From: Amoebidium appalachense
Lineage: Eukaryota > Ichthyosporea
DNA length: 64,000 nucleotides
Direction of reading: 5' to 3'
NCBI GenBank assembly: GCA_963693365.1
Contig: CAVNZM010000015.1
Span: forward strand, 4,960,001 to 5,024,000
Shown in pieces: positions 1-51,375 of the stretch. Position 1 is the stretch's first letter. Every line of letters begins with the position of its first letter. Below the pieces are notes generated by a model that had not been told where the DNA came from, did not search any database, and was given only the letters and a program-made list of their open reading frames with translations. The translations under genes and the position numbers were made by a program.

Positions 1-679
1 CCCCAAATTTGGGCCCCGCCACGGTGGCGGAAGACTACATCGAGATGACGTAACCAAATGGTCCCGACTTAGACTATAGAATGTGGCCGCCACCATGGTG
101 GGGTGTCACAAGGATTCTAATTGAAAAACTATCCAGGTTTTCATTGGCTAATACGATGCCGCCATCATCATTTCTCCGGCATCTAGATCTAGCCAATGAA
201 AACCCGGATAGTTTTTAACGAAGCAAAAACAATCTAAGATGTAATCGCACAAATGTAAAGAAAAAGAAGACAAAAGACATAAATAATTATATAAATGGAC
301 TTAAACAAATAACATCATTAGCTATAGAAACTTTTTTGTTGAACACTAAAGCTCTTGTTAGGTATTTCGCTACAATCTTTCTTCAGCCAACTTTTAGCCA
401 ATGATAACCTGGATAGTTTTTCTGGCGGCTCAACGAGCAGCTGTGAGCTCACAGGTGGTTGGTGCGTGTATGGCTCTAAACAATTCATTTTGCAGCAGAA
501 TTTGAAGTGTAATTGAAAAAAATATATATTAATAAAATTTCTGATAATACTGGCGCTGTAAGCGGTTTATATTAATGAAATATGATAGGGAGAATTTTGG
601 GCGCACCGCATGTACATGATAAGCGTTGAACTACATAGTCAAACTCACGTTTAATCGCGACTTTTAAAAAATAAACACC
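1..679. other. Region downstream of topoisomerase II with inverted repeats
   Basis: No gene is seen. Bases 124-216 form a long imperfect palindrome: an arm starting AAAAACTATCC and ending TTGGCTA is mirrored by TAGCCAATGAAAACCC...TAGTTTTT, with a smaller GATGCCG/CGGCATC pair inside. A third arm copy lies at about 396-421, so 124-421 could also be read as a 300-bp inverted-repeat element. The first 110 bases carry GCCACGGTGGCGG and GCCGCCACCATGGTGG, which resemble the ends of the inverted-repeat element at 48483-49211. The assignment to a transposon family is inference. Confidence 0.4.
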
Positions 680-25586
<24,907 letters not shown>

Positions 25587-26170
25587 TTTCGTCGCTCTGT
25601 CACCTCTGCCAAGCCTTTTCTTGTTGCTGCTGTTGCCCTCCTACCCGTTCCCACCTACCTACGCTTTTACCTGCTACAGCAATAACTGCCGCTTCACTAA
25701 TACAAACTTTTCCTTGACGTCGACGACCCCTATTACTATCTGCTAATACGAAGTTTCCATTCTTTTATTTTCCTGTTCTGCTTGGTAAGACTGAAAAAAA
25801 CGGGACTTGCGTTTTACGTTTTGGCTCCGCGTCGAGCGGATTTGGATTTTGGCGCGCCGATTCTTTGTGCTTCTTTAATTGGTTGAAAAAATGCAGACTA
25901 GTTTGATTACGTCATTCTGTCGCCCTGAAAACAAAGATTTTACAATTTGTGTTAGTAGACAATTTTTAGACTAACGGTTTAACCGCCCAACCGTCAACGG
26001 TGAGCTTCAAAGCTTCAGATTGCGCGGTGTAGCTTAGCGTGGTGTGAACAAAAAAAAAAACGTAGACCTTGTGTAGTGTCTGTAGGCTACAAGGGGCTGA
26101 TTACTCTACAGAAATAAAATAAATAACTAAGATCTTAGCATTAACGGGTGATGCTGGCGGGGGGAGGAAA

Positions 26171-26204
<34 letters not shown>

Positions 26205-26981
26205 AGGGACACCGTCATCACCTCTCCCCCCACCCCCACCCCCCTCTCCCCCTCCCCCTCTCACATTCGGGTACCCCCCCACCAGGGCTGCCCTCTCACC
26301 CCACCTACCCCCCCCTCTACACACTGCAAAAGTCAGCAACCGTAGCGCCTCTATCGCCCCTCCCTTCACACTACCCGCTGCTCTCAACCTTGGTAACCCA
26401 CATAGATAGATCTAGCTCGGACAACCTCCCAATATATGACTACAGATGTTCACATCACATTTGATCCCTTCCAGACTTTGATCAATTCACACTCTTTCCG
26501 AACTGTACTTAAAAGGCAGGAGTTTTTGGAGATGAAGTAACGAGCAGTCGTTGCAGTGTGAACTCCCAAAACATAAGAGCATGTGCAGACTTTCTCCTGC
26601 TCGGTGCTGCATGGACAGGCTAGGCGCTTCTGTGCACGTGGTTAAGCGATTCAAAGCACAACCACTGGCACTATGGTTGCATCACAATTTTTTTTTGCTT
26701 AGAGGATGTTGTTAGGGCTTACAAAACGCACCTTTGCTAACGTTCAGATTTATCGTGATTGAAATGTATTATTGTGATTGAATGGTAGGCGGATCCAGAA
26801 AGAATCGAATGTGTAGTAAAACAAAGATGTATCCGCATGATGTTTGCTAAAAGATACACCTACCTAGTGGGAAGTGTGTGCTCTTGTGCTTGGCTTGTGC
26901 GGACAGGGTTTCGTTTCCTTTTTTTTTTCCCTTTTTTTTTTTTTTTTTTCTTTTTTGGGCCCCTCCCGCCACCCGCGGTAA

Positions 26982-27025
<44 letters not shown>

Positions 27026-27204
27026 CGGCTGAACAAATGATCTGGTTCCATTTATCTGCCCCTACACACGTACCCGTGTATGCTTGGGCACAATTGCGCT
27101 AATACACTTGGATACTTGTGAGCCTGAACCATCAAGACCAAAGAGTGAACCGTTCTCCGGCCAACGAAAAATTTTGAGGAAAGAAAGCCTGGTGCAATGA
27201 GGCA
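25587..27204. other. Intergenic region upstream of TOP2
   Basis: No supported gene. It contains the likely TOP2 promoter, a poly-G tract at 26171-26202, a C-rich stretch to about 26330 and a T-run/G-run pair at 26920-27026. Open frames here are low-complexity. Confidence 0.6.
25847..25882 (-). promoter_or_regulatory. E2F-like and CCAAT-like sites upstream of TOP2
   Basis: TTTTGGCGCGCCGA at 25847-25860 fits the E2F consensus TTTSSCGC. ATTGG at 25878-25882 is CCAAT on the minus strand. They lie 260-300 bp upstream of the TOP2 start codon. Cell-cycle control of topoisomerase II through CCAAT factors, and of S-phase genes through E2F, is established in animals. Its use here is inference. Confidence 0.45.
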
Positions 27205-27212
27205 TTGAGTTA

Positions 27213-27367
27213 CATCGATTCAGTCGCACACATCGATTCAGTCGCACACATCGATTCAGTCGCACACATCGATTCAGTCGCACACATCGATTCAGTCGCA
27301 CACACATCGATTCAGTCGCACACATCGATTCAGTCGCACACATCGATTCAGTCGCACACATCGATTC
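27213..27367 (+). repeat. 18-bp tandem repeat upstream of the LINE
   Basis: About nine copies of ACATCGATTCAGTCGCAC in an 18-bp period, nearly identical, with one 2-bp insertion near 27302. One frame would give repeated HIDSVA, but there is no flanking coding sequence. It ends 90 bp before the proposed LINE 5' end. Either unrelated satellite or part of a longer LINE 5' UTR. Confidence 0.9.
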
Positions 27368-27473
27368 AAATGTCGCTCTTTATTATCTGCTAATAAATAG
27401 TATCCTTCGCGCATCCACCCCTAAACCAGGCCATCCGTGGCCCTAAGGGCCGGGGAACACCCCCATCCATGTC

Positions 27474-28658
27474 ATGGCACATGCCTATAATCGTTTCAGA
27501 ACCTCTTTCAAAGTTCCATCTACACCCATCACACATGTGCGACCATTAAAACGTCCAGCAGATACACCTACCACAGATGCACAACCAGAAAAACATCGCC
27601 TTAGACTAAGCGCAACACCTATTTACAATACACTACCCATTCAGAATAACACCACACCACTCCGTAGAAACACAATAACAACCATGCCGAAACTTTCGGT
27701 TGATACAGTACTGGCAGAACTTGCCCTCGTTAAGAAACAGCTAAATGAGCTGTTACCACTCAAGAACATGATAGAAAAACTCCAAACAGAAAATACCCAA
27801 CTCAAGCTCACCATTGATTCACTCACAGCCCAGCTAAACATTAGTGGATCGCAAAACCCCAAAACTCATGAGCAAACATCTCGCGACGGAGACATTTCCA
27901 CCCCAACACAAAACAACACAGGACCGGAAGCACAGCTCCCGGCAGAGTTCCTAGAATATGCGAACTCTCGTAAAACACCCGAGCTCCGCCAAATTGCCAA
28001 GGAAACATATGCCAGCATTCTTGCAGGCAACGAGTACCGCCGCAACTCCCCTCCCAAACCGCCGGCTAAGGGGAACACCCAAGCAAACGGTAACATCAAC
28101 ATCCCACCCAAATACGAGAGGGTGTATTTCAAAGTCAAGCACGGCAGACGCCCACACAGGGCCATGTGGTCCATCTTCAAGGCTCTCGGCTTCCGGTGCT
28201 CTCGCATCCTTTGTCTGTCCTTCATTGGATACGATGTGCTGGAAGTAGCAGTACGGGGCGACTATAACCGTGCGTTCATCCGTGACGCGACAAAGGGGTG
28301 TGGAAGCTTCTTCACCCACCTCCCAAGCTACGACCCATGCGCGCCGGAAAACATTCAGAAAGCAGACAAAGAACGTAAAGTGTCTGCTAAGAATGCGTGC
28401 GCCACACGTTGTCGTGTACGCATCAGCAAGGCAAAAGAGTTCCTCGCAAAGTTGGAAAACGATGCTACGAGCGTGATAGACACGGACACGAAGGAACCAA
28501 TGTTTTCTGGTGAGAAACTGCTCGAGCGCAAACGCCGATGCGAGATGGAAATCGAGCTCTTCTGCGAACTGTTCGCGCTGGCGGAAGGTCGTGCATACGA
28601 CCCCGTAAGCGACAAGTGGGAACCAACCCCACAGGTGTCGGACCAAACCGATGCCTAA
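27474..28658 (+). CDS. LINE ORF1 protein (coiled-coil, nucleic-acid binding type)
   Basis: 394 aa, ATG at 27474, TAA at 28656-28658. Residues 1-65 are basic and polar. About 74-125 form a heptad-rich coiled coil (LALVKKQLNELLPLKNMIEK and onward), the usual trimerisation element of LINE ORF1 proteins. A Pro/Asn-rich linker follows, then a conserved-looking globular part from about 218 (YERVYFKVKHGRRPHRAMWS) with many basic residues and Cys that may bind RNA. I do not see a canonical CCHC knuckle or RRM by eye. Its stop overlaps the ORF2 start (ATGCCTAA), suggesting coupled termination-reinitiation. Confidence 0.85.
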   Translation: MAHAYNRFRTSFKVPSTPITHVRPLKRPADTPTTDAQPEKHRLRLSATPIYNTLPIQNNTTPLRRNTITTMPKLSVDTVLAELALVKKQLNELLPLKNMIEKLQTENTQLKLTIDSLTAQLNISGSQNPKTHEQTSRDGDISTPTQNNTGPEAQLPAEFLEYANSRKTPELRQIAKETYASILAGNEYRRNSPPKPPAKGNTQANGNINIPPKYERVYFKVKHGRRPHRAMWSIFKALGFRCSRILCLSFIGYDVLEVAVRGDYNRAFIRDATKGCGSFFTHLPSYDPCAPENIQKADKERKVSAKNACATRCRVRISKAKEFLAKLENDATSVIDTDTKEPMFSGEKLLERKRRCEMEIELFCELFALAEGRAYDPVSDKWEPTPQVSDQTDA

Positions 28659-31600
28659 TTTATCCTTCTTCTTCTGGAATGCTCGGACACTGGGCCCCCA
28701 AAAGGGCCTCCCCCCCGGGACACTCGACGATAAAATCAGCTACATACAACAACAGACAAACAACCACACGTTTACAGTGATTTGCGAAACACAGTTTAAA
28801 AACCACCACAAATTCAACTCTACATTGGTCGACACATCCACACACCCCGGTTACGCGAAAAACCGAGGCATTATTGTACTTGCCGCACCACACGTGAGAG
28901 TGAAGTGCAAACCGGTAGCAAAAACGGAATTCTCGGTTTCTATAGAGTTTCTTTCTAATGTTTTTACTTTTGTATATTACCCACCATCTATGTCGGTTGT
29001 CGAATTGACTCACGAGTTGTCACAGTTACCAATGTCCACTGTTATTTTAGGTGATTTTAACACGCGACTCCACCACACAGACACACTGCAAGTGAGTGTC
29101 GGGTACCCATCTAAGCCCCCGGAGCGTGCTATCCCTTTAGCAAGGTATGTCCAAAGTCACACTTTGCGGTTCCCTCAAATATCCCATGCCCACAACACCG
29201 ACTGGGGAGTGGCCTTTTGGCCATCAACCATGTCAAAACTCTCTCTCCCTCCTAACCTCTCTAGGTCATCTGACCACTCTCCTATCCTTTTCCTACCTAA
29301 GATCTCCCTTGATCTGCTCCCCCCTCCCCCTCCCACCTTTCGCCTCCGTCTATCCCAGCTTAAGTCACAGTGGGGTAGAGTTGATGTATGTGTATGCTAT
29401 GCTACGAAACACCCTATATATATGCGCCTATTAGAATCTGCACAAGCCAGGCCAGATTCACATCTCGTACTAGATACATGCACTAACTTTATTGTTGATG
29501 ATTTGATAGATCTCGGTGATTATGCTGGCGGTGGTAGGAAGGAATACCCCGATGCTCTCTTGTTACCAAACACCACTCCCGCTAGACTAGGTGAACCCCT
29601 GTCTCAAAAGGAAAGCTTGCGCCGGCTTGCTAGTATGAATCGATTTGGCCCCCCTGCTCGTATTATTGGTGATACCACTGGAGACCCCCTCATAGACTCT
29701 GATAAGTATTTCTCGGAACTGTTTAAAGATAGGACCCCCGCTCAGAAACCTATTGTGTGGCCTGTAGACCCATCTATCCCCATAGAATCGATCCTCCCCT
29801 TTTTCAGTCCCGATGCCATATGGTCTGTGATATCTAGTTATAGCTCTAGTAAGTCTTGTGGACCTGATGGACTCCCTGCTGGGTTTCTTAAAATCCTTGT
29901 TCCCTCCTACCCACAAAAGGAAAGTGATCGTGCTATTAAACCTGATCTTACTATCATGTTAAGCTCTCTCTTTTCTTGGTGTGTTAAATGTGGACATGTC
30001 CCGTCATCTTGGTTAGATACCTTAGTGATCCCCATAGTTAAGAAGGACTCTGAGGGCCCCATATCATCCTTTCGCCCCATTACACTAACCCAGGTTGTTC
30101 GTAGATTCTTTGAAGCTTGCTTACTTAGGTTATTTGCACATCACCCTAGGTTTCAATCTATTCTTCACATACACCCATGCCAATCCGCTTTTCGTAAAAA
30201 CAATTCATGTTATGTTCAAATAATGGCACTGCACGATTCTATGCAAGTTGGTGCACAATATGTTGGCTTTATTGATTGGAAAACTGCTTACGATTCTGTC
30301 TCCCCTGGTCTCCTATGGGAAAAGCTTGCTGCACGGGGTGTACCACACTGCATTGGTGTTCTGTTAGAAGCACTCTTGTCTCAAACCTATGGTAGAGCTG
30401 TGGTTAATGGGCATCTTTCATATGGTTTTGCTCGTACTAGAGGTCTCTTGCAGGGTTCATTGCTTAGCCCCTTTTTGTTTAACCTATTTATAGATGATTT
30501 GGCTGTCAAGATTTACGCCGAAAACGATGACCCTATTAATAACTTTCCGCCTGCACTTCTCTATGCTGATGATCTGTCCCTCCTTGCCCGTACCCCTAGA
30601 CGCCTGCAAAGATTGTTCGATGTAGTGTCAGAGTGATGCAAGGCAAACCTTATGATCCTTAACATAGACAAATGTGGTGTTCTTGTACCTGATATAGCTA
30701 ACAATTTACACACATTTACATTATCATCTAAACCTGTACCTATAGTTCCAGAATACAAATATCTTGGTGTTCCGGTTGATTCTGTTGGTGTTATGTTTCC
30801 CCATATGGTCGAAAAGAGGGTAGAGTTGGCTCGTAAGCGGTTAGCTTTCTTCTCGGCTAATATTTTTAAAGACACACCCCTCCATCCTTCTATTAGACTT
30901 ACATTTATTCGCACTTTTGTCTTCCCGGCATGTGAATATGGTTTACCCCTTCTCGCCGCTTGGATCAAGAAAGAGAGAACTAGAGCGCTTAAACCCTTGG
31001 CAAATTTCCTTGAAGCAGAAGTTGCCTCCTTTCTATCTAACAACTGTTGTAAACCTGGGCCTGTAACGCTCTCGATATATGGTCTGGTCCCAATAGCTGC
31101 TAGAGTATCCTATCTCGCGCTGAAATTCAATAAGCACATAAGCCGCTTAAAGAAGTATTTGCCCTCCCACCCTCTCTTCTCTATCCGACCTGTCCCCTCC
31201 TCACCTCTCCCCTCTTTCCTCCCCTCTCTCTCCCCTTCTCCCCTGGGCACAAATACAAATAAACCCCGCAATAGTGTGTGTGTGACTTTGGACTGCCACT
31301 TACTTATTAAACATGTACACAATCACAAGATAATCACGCAATATAACAAATGGAAAAAGATACCACACGACACTAGACCCGATGAAAGCATACACCTTGA
31401 AAAACTAAGCCTTATGTCTCGTTTTATATATACTGACCGCCTCAACCATATTGCCAAATATGGCACTCGCAAGTGTATAACACCTAAATACATATTACCT
31501 TCCTGTAGAACTGGTCTTTCTCTAGCTGATGGTATTATTGATCAATTACCACGCTTTTACTGTACACGTGCTATACAGTGGAGATCTAATAAGTATAAGG

Positions 31601-31848
31601 TGGCATCATTTGCATGCCCAAACAACACACACACACACCAGTTTAACCGGTCATGTATCGCCAAATGTAGTTTGATAGACCACATAATACCGCAACACAC
31701 ACACGTCACATTCACAACAGACACCCAGAAAGATAGCCTACCTGTAAATTACAACATCCTTGATTTTATACTAAACACGCGTAACTACGACCTGTTTATT
31801 AGATGTATTGATTGGCTTGAGAAACACATCACTACAAAATTATAGCGC
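28651..31848 (+). pseudogene. LINE ORF2: APE endonuclease-reverse transcriptase, broken by one TGA
   Basis: One reading frame of about 1065 codons from ATG 28651 to TAG at 31843-31845, interrupted only by TGA at 30634-30636. N-terminal apurinic-type endonuclease: WNARTL, CETQ, ILGDFNTR and SSDHSP in the expected order. Reverse transcriptase: SCGPDGLPAGF, IPIVKKDSEGPISSFRPITL, SAFRKNNS, FIDWKTAYDSV, LLQGSLLSPFLFNLFIDD, and the catalytic LLYADDLSLL (codons near 30560). The frame resumes with CKANLMILNIDKCGVLV, where related LINEs usually have a Trp-Cys pair before this segment, so TGA probably replaces TGG. Thumb and a Cys/His-bearing C-terminal region follow (CPNNTHTHQ...CIAKC). No RNase H is seen. 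Nicks DNA and primes cDNA synthesis; the TGA should stop it unless read through. Confidence 0.85.
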
Positions 31849-31916
31849 ACGCGCACACACACACAAACACACACACACACACAACCAGCTGATACCGAGT
31901 GTCCCGAGGGGAGCCC

Positions 31917-31920
<4 letters not shown>

Positions 31921-31956
<36 letters not shown>
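31921..31956 (+). other. LINE poly-A tail
   Basis: 36 consecutive A, directly after the short 3' UTR and directly before the 8-bp CGGGGAAC repeat, as expected of target-primed reverse transcription. Confidence 0.8.
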
Positions 31957-31957
<1 letters not shown>

Positions 31958-31969
31958 GGGGAACCCCAA

Positions 31970-32455
31970 CTAATTGATTTCTCCTTGTAGTCTTTATGGT
32001 GTCTCGTAGAGAAAGTAAACCCTGATATATAGTCACCACCCGACATCTATGTACGTGATCATGATATACCGCTGAGGGGATATTCCGAGCAAAACCCCCC
32101 CCCCCATACCTGAGACTGGTTCTCTTTGCCTCGAGTAAACAGCGTAAACCCCTGAGTTATATCTATTCCGTGCAAAAGCCTGCCGTGGAGCCATCCGACG
32201 AGCTCCATTCAAAGTTTGGTTTCTCTCTATCCCTCTCCCTCTCTGTCTCTTTCTCCTCAATCCCCTCCCCCCCCCCCCCCCTTCCCCCCCACCAAAAAAA
32301 AAAAAAAATGATAACTTACGGATAATCATCTTGTCTTCCTCCAACAAGTACCCGGTAGCTCATACGAAAAGAAGATTGGAGATATTTACGATGTCGTTTT
32401 GCATTCGAAGGGATTTTCAATTTCTCACCCTCTTGTCGCACCCACTGGATCGGAT
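31970..32455 (-). other. Possible small spliced gene next to the LINE insertion
   Basis: On the minus strand three pieces could be exons. About 32322-32452 has an open frame with SNAKRHRKYLQSSFRMSYRV and a GTAAGT donor. About 32113-32154 is 42 nt between an AACTCAG acceptor and a CAG|GTATGG donor. About 31987-32029 follows ATATATCAG and ends in TAA. All three keep frame. The last two pieces share a similar start (ATAT...TCAGGGTTTAC). I recognise no family, no start codon is clear, and it may be chance or a duplicated non-coding segment. Confidence 0.25.
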
Positions 32456-32519
32456 TTACTTCTTATTTTTTATTTTTTATTTATTTTTATTTATTTTTAT
32501 TTATTTATTTTTTTTTTTT

Positions 32520-32552
<33 letters not shown>

Positions 32553-32689
32553 GGGGGGGGGGGGGGGGGAGGGGGAGGGGGATCGAGTACGGTACCGTCC
32601 CAGTCTGTCGCCACCTCAAGGGAAAAAGGTAAATTAGCACTTGACACAAGAGAGAAATTGGGGTTCAATAGGCATCACCCAATTTGTAT

Positions 32690-32729
<40 letters not shown>

Positions 32730-33267
32730 CGCTGCGCCCCGGCCCTAGAGAACAACTACACATTACCGTCCCGCCATAGGATCCTCACACCACCCCCTCC
32801 CCCCCCCCCCCCCAACCATCCCTCCCCCTTTTCCCTAGGCCTCTCTCTCTCCGCACTGGCCCTGCAACTCTCTTTCCCCCCAAATGCAACATGCACTTGT
32901 GCACACGCATGCCACACACACACGTACACATGTAACATGTACTTTAATATGTGACACGCGCACGGCACACACACGCAAAAAAAAAGGGTCACGTATAAAA
33001 ACCATTTAAGCAGCAAACTTTGTGAGGCTAGAAAAAAACTAAATATTATATGGTGGCCGTGTCCGGACACTTTGACGCTGAGAGGTTCTAAGGCTAGTTG
33101 AAGGTTTTTCATCAATGATTTTGGGGAAGCTCCGTTGCATGACCCTGTGTGTCTAGACTAAGTTACAGATAAATTTGTGTGGCCCAGTATCATGTACACT
33201 ACGTCGGAGGGGGAGGAGTGCACAACTACGGCCAAAATGTATTCAAGATTTATCAAATAAGGGGGTT
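32456..33267. other. Intergenic low-complexity region
   Basis: Poly-T with TTTAT repeats (32462-32551), a G tract, a C tract at 32691-32728 and CT-rich sequence. No gene seen. Confidence 0.7.
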
Positions 33268-33273
33268 TTTATT
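33268..33273 (-). terminator. AATAAA polyadenylation signal
   Basis: TTTATT on the plus strand is AATAAA on the minus strand, 36 nt downstream of the stop codon of the 90-aa protein gene. Confidence 0.6.
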
Positions 33274-33308
33274 GAAATTCATCCAGCCAGTGGTCTGATA
33301 GCGCCCCT

Positions 33309-33750
33309 CTAATCGACCTTTTCCTTCTCAGTCTGGCCAGCAGTTGCAGTTTCGGCCGTAGGCTCGGCAAGATGGAACCCGGATGGCTCTGTGTGTGTGA
33401 ATGTATTGCAGGGACGGGGGAGAAATGTGGAGGGGGGGGGGGGGAGGGGAAGGAGGGAGGGGGAGGAGGGCAAGGGTAGAGAGAGGGGGAGGGGGGGAGG
33501 GGGGGGGGGGGGGTACGGTAGTGTGAATGCCAGCTAGCCCATGAGACATGATACACAAAAGAGAATTCCTTATGTTGGAAGGTTATCTCCATAAGTGGGA
33601 AAAGCGACGAAAAGCACCCAAGAAAGGACTTGACAGGTCACATCAAACTTAACTGTCCAAGTGTATGAAAACAAGGAAATCTGCGGCGCGCATGTGCAAA
33701 CTTACACGAACCGATGGCGGCATGACATTTCAGTCACACACATGCAAGCA

Positions 33751-33823
<73 letters not shown>

Positions 33824-33870
33824 GCGTGTACACACACACACATACCGTGACACATACACACACATCCCCC

Positions 33871-33901
<31 letters not shown>

Positions 33902-34098
33902 ACACCTTCCTCCATGCTTCGAGTGTTGCCCACATTCACATTTGTCTCGTGCCCCTCTCCCATATTTCGTCCACCCGAAAGCCACTTTGCCTCCTCCCTC
34001 TCCTCCTGTGTGCGTCTCATACTCTCCCTCGTGGGCTCTGTGTCGGTGTGGCGGCCAGATGAAAGGTCACTGACAGTAGTGTAGCCCCGCTGATCCAT
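33309..34098 (-). CDS. Small hydrophilic protein, 90 aa, two exons
   Basis: Exon 1 is 33906-34098 (ATG 34098-34096 in context ACCATGG, a good Kozak match). Exon 2 is 33309-33388 (stop TAG). Exon 1 ends GAAG|GTGTGTG in phase 1. Exon 2 starts AG|AGCC after a CACACAG acceptor, and the join restores a Glu codon. Total 273 nt. The protein is charged and polar throughout: [19 protein letters not shown] at the start, an Arg/Glu-rich middle ([12 protein letters not shown]), an acidic/Thr-rich end ([15 protein letters not shown]). No signal peptide, membrane segment or known domain is seen; it is probably disordered. An AATAAA lies 36 nt after the stop. I do not recognise the family. Confidence 0.6.
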
Positions 34099-34218
34099 GG
34101 TGGTGGGTGGCGGAGTGGAAAGAAAAGGAAAGGGGAAATGTGATGATGTTTGGTAGAAAATGAAGGGTAGAGAGAAAGCCTTCAACGGATGAAACACCGT
34201 AACCCGTAGGTTGTAATC

Positions 34219-34260
<42 letters not shown>

Positions 34261-35929
34261 TTGAGGTCACACTGTGACACTCTATCACGAAAGACTCTGA
34301 AACTCCCTCTCTAGATGTATTCTGTCAACAAGTTGCAGTTTTGTGAAACTCAAGAGAGACAGAACATGCAAGTGAACAGTTGGGCCAGGCTGATGGGCCT
34401 TTTATATTCTGCCTGGGCCTGTCAAACACGATTAGTGCCACTGTGAATGCTGACGGGATCGAATATCGGGCAGCCGTTGCTAGCATAATAAAACGGTAAA
34501 ATTTCCGAAACTCAGCTGTCAGCTGACTGCCTAGGCCCCGCAGCCGCAGCACTCTGTTTGATTACCGATCCCGGCCCGGCCTCGGGACGGTGTGAACGAC
34601 TCGTATACAAGTGGTGCTTTGCCGATAATCATTGTTGCTATTGCACACGCCATCATGATATCGCACATACGAAAACATTGTGTTCATGTAATTACTGTAT
34701 GTATGGCAGGCCACTGTTAAACTTGGTACAGTACGGTGCTTTATAACTGGATTCAATTTGGCTGCCTTCTCCGAGAGTCTCCCCCGGCCCCCTCCTCCCC
34801 CCCCCTGGCCCCCCTCCAATCGGCCCCCCCCCCCCCCCCCCCTCGAAGAGCCCCCCCCCCCCCCCCCCCCCCGGTCCCCCATGTCCATGTACACCCCGGC
34901 CCACGGTCATGCATATATCATAGGCTGGTCGATCCCCCCCCCCCCCCCCCCCCCTCCCCCGGCATCTCCTATGGGGACCGGCCCGTGCACGCGTGCACAC
35001 ACCGATATATCCCCCCCCCCCCCCCCCCCCCCCAGCCCCATTTGGGGAACGAGGCGTCAAGGGCATGATCAGTGCATCCCCCCCCCCCCCCCCCCCTCCC
35101 CACCAAACACACACACACACACATACACACACGTACGCGTACACACACACACACACACACACACACGTACACACACGTGTACACACACACCGTTACACCA
35201 ACCCACTCACACACACAGCATGCACATACACACTCTCGAGGGGGAGGTGCAGATGTAGAGGTGTGGGGCGCGCGCACACGTGTGCATGTTTTTTTCCCCC
35301 TTTTACGGGGGGAGGGGGAGAAGGTTGGGGGTGGGGGGGGTTACCATGCGACAGACGCAACCAATCAGATCATGCGGTTATATTTTGATATGGTTTCTAC
35401 GAGTTTAACAGATCATGTAATAACGTCGAACATCCCAGCCCATACTGTGCATGTGTGATCCGTATCCCTGTGTGTGTGCGTGCACGTACATGCTTGTATG
35501 TTGTATGTGTTGACATGATTGCATGAAATTGGTAAATTCAAACCGCTTGGGCTGATTGGGTCATGAAGTTGGTAAATTTAAACCACGTGTTCTGATTGGG
35601 TGTGGTCATATATTATGGCCCCGTGCCTGCACGTGGGTCAGCCACCAACACACTCAGCACTGTGTACCATCATTACATACTTGGGTGTCTCCCAAGGCTC
35701 TCCCAGCAACAGCAAGGAAAAAAAAAATAATCGAAGGAAAAAGACAAATAAAAGAAGAAAAAAAGGAAGGAAACACAGGAGAAAAATGGAAGGAAAAAGG
35801 AGCCCTTCCTTCCGGTGTAATCTAGAAATTGGTGACGGCGAAAGCACCAAAACGGAAAACAGCCGTTTCACCAGAAGTTGTTTGTATGTACAGCATGTTC
35901 AAAACAGAAGGCAACGAACAACATGTTTA

Positions 35930-35972
<43 letters not shown>

Positions 35973-36046
35973 CGTGTGTGCATGTGTGCATGTGCATGTG
36001 CATGTGCATGTGCATGTGCATGCGTGTGTGCATGTGTGTGTGTGTG

Positions 36047-36079
<33 letters not shown>

Positions 36080-36256
36080 AACACCGTGTGCCTGTGGCTC
36101 TCCACCCATGTGGGTGACCTGTGTATCTGCATATCTGCTTGGATTCCCATACATGCATACATTGCATTCCTCAATTCACAGAATAACACAAAAAACCAAA
36201 GTTACCCCACAGCTTAACATACATAACCTACATTAGCACACACAAACCCCACATCT
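34099..36256. other. Region between the 90-aa gene and the PPR gene
   Basis: No supported gene. Poly-A at 34219-34258. 34330-34560 is ordinary unique sequence that may be the promoter of the 90-aa gene. C-tracts from 34790 to 35092, CA and GT tracts at 35107-35220 and 35931-36078. At 35524-35610 there is a direct repeat of about 45 bp, TTGGTAAATTCAAACC against TTGGTAAATTTAAACC, each followed by CTGATTGGGT. Confidence 0.6.

Positions 36257-51375
<15,119 letters not shown>

Larger units (their letters stand above)
27451..31964 (+). mobile_element. Non-LTR (LINE) retrotransposon with flanking 8-bp direct repeat
   Basis: A two-ORF LINE with a short 3' UTR (31846-31920), a 36-base A tail (31921-31956) and an 8-bp repeat CGGGGAAC at 27451-27458 and 31957-31964 as candidate target-site duplication. 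If correct, the element starts at 27459, only 15 bases before ORF1, so it may be 5' truncated or have a very short leader. The coding sequence is free of the G/C homopolymers that fill the neighbourhood and is more AT-rich in ORF2. One in-frame TGA breaks ORF2. The insertion looks recent (long tail, intact ORF1). The 8-bp repeat could be chance. Confidence 0.8.

Noticed and set aside
27205-27393. Open frame of HIDSVA repeats
   Set aside because: It only mirrors the 18-bp tandem repeat and has no flanking coding sequence.
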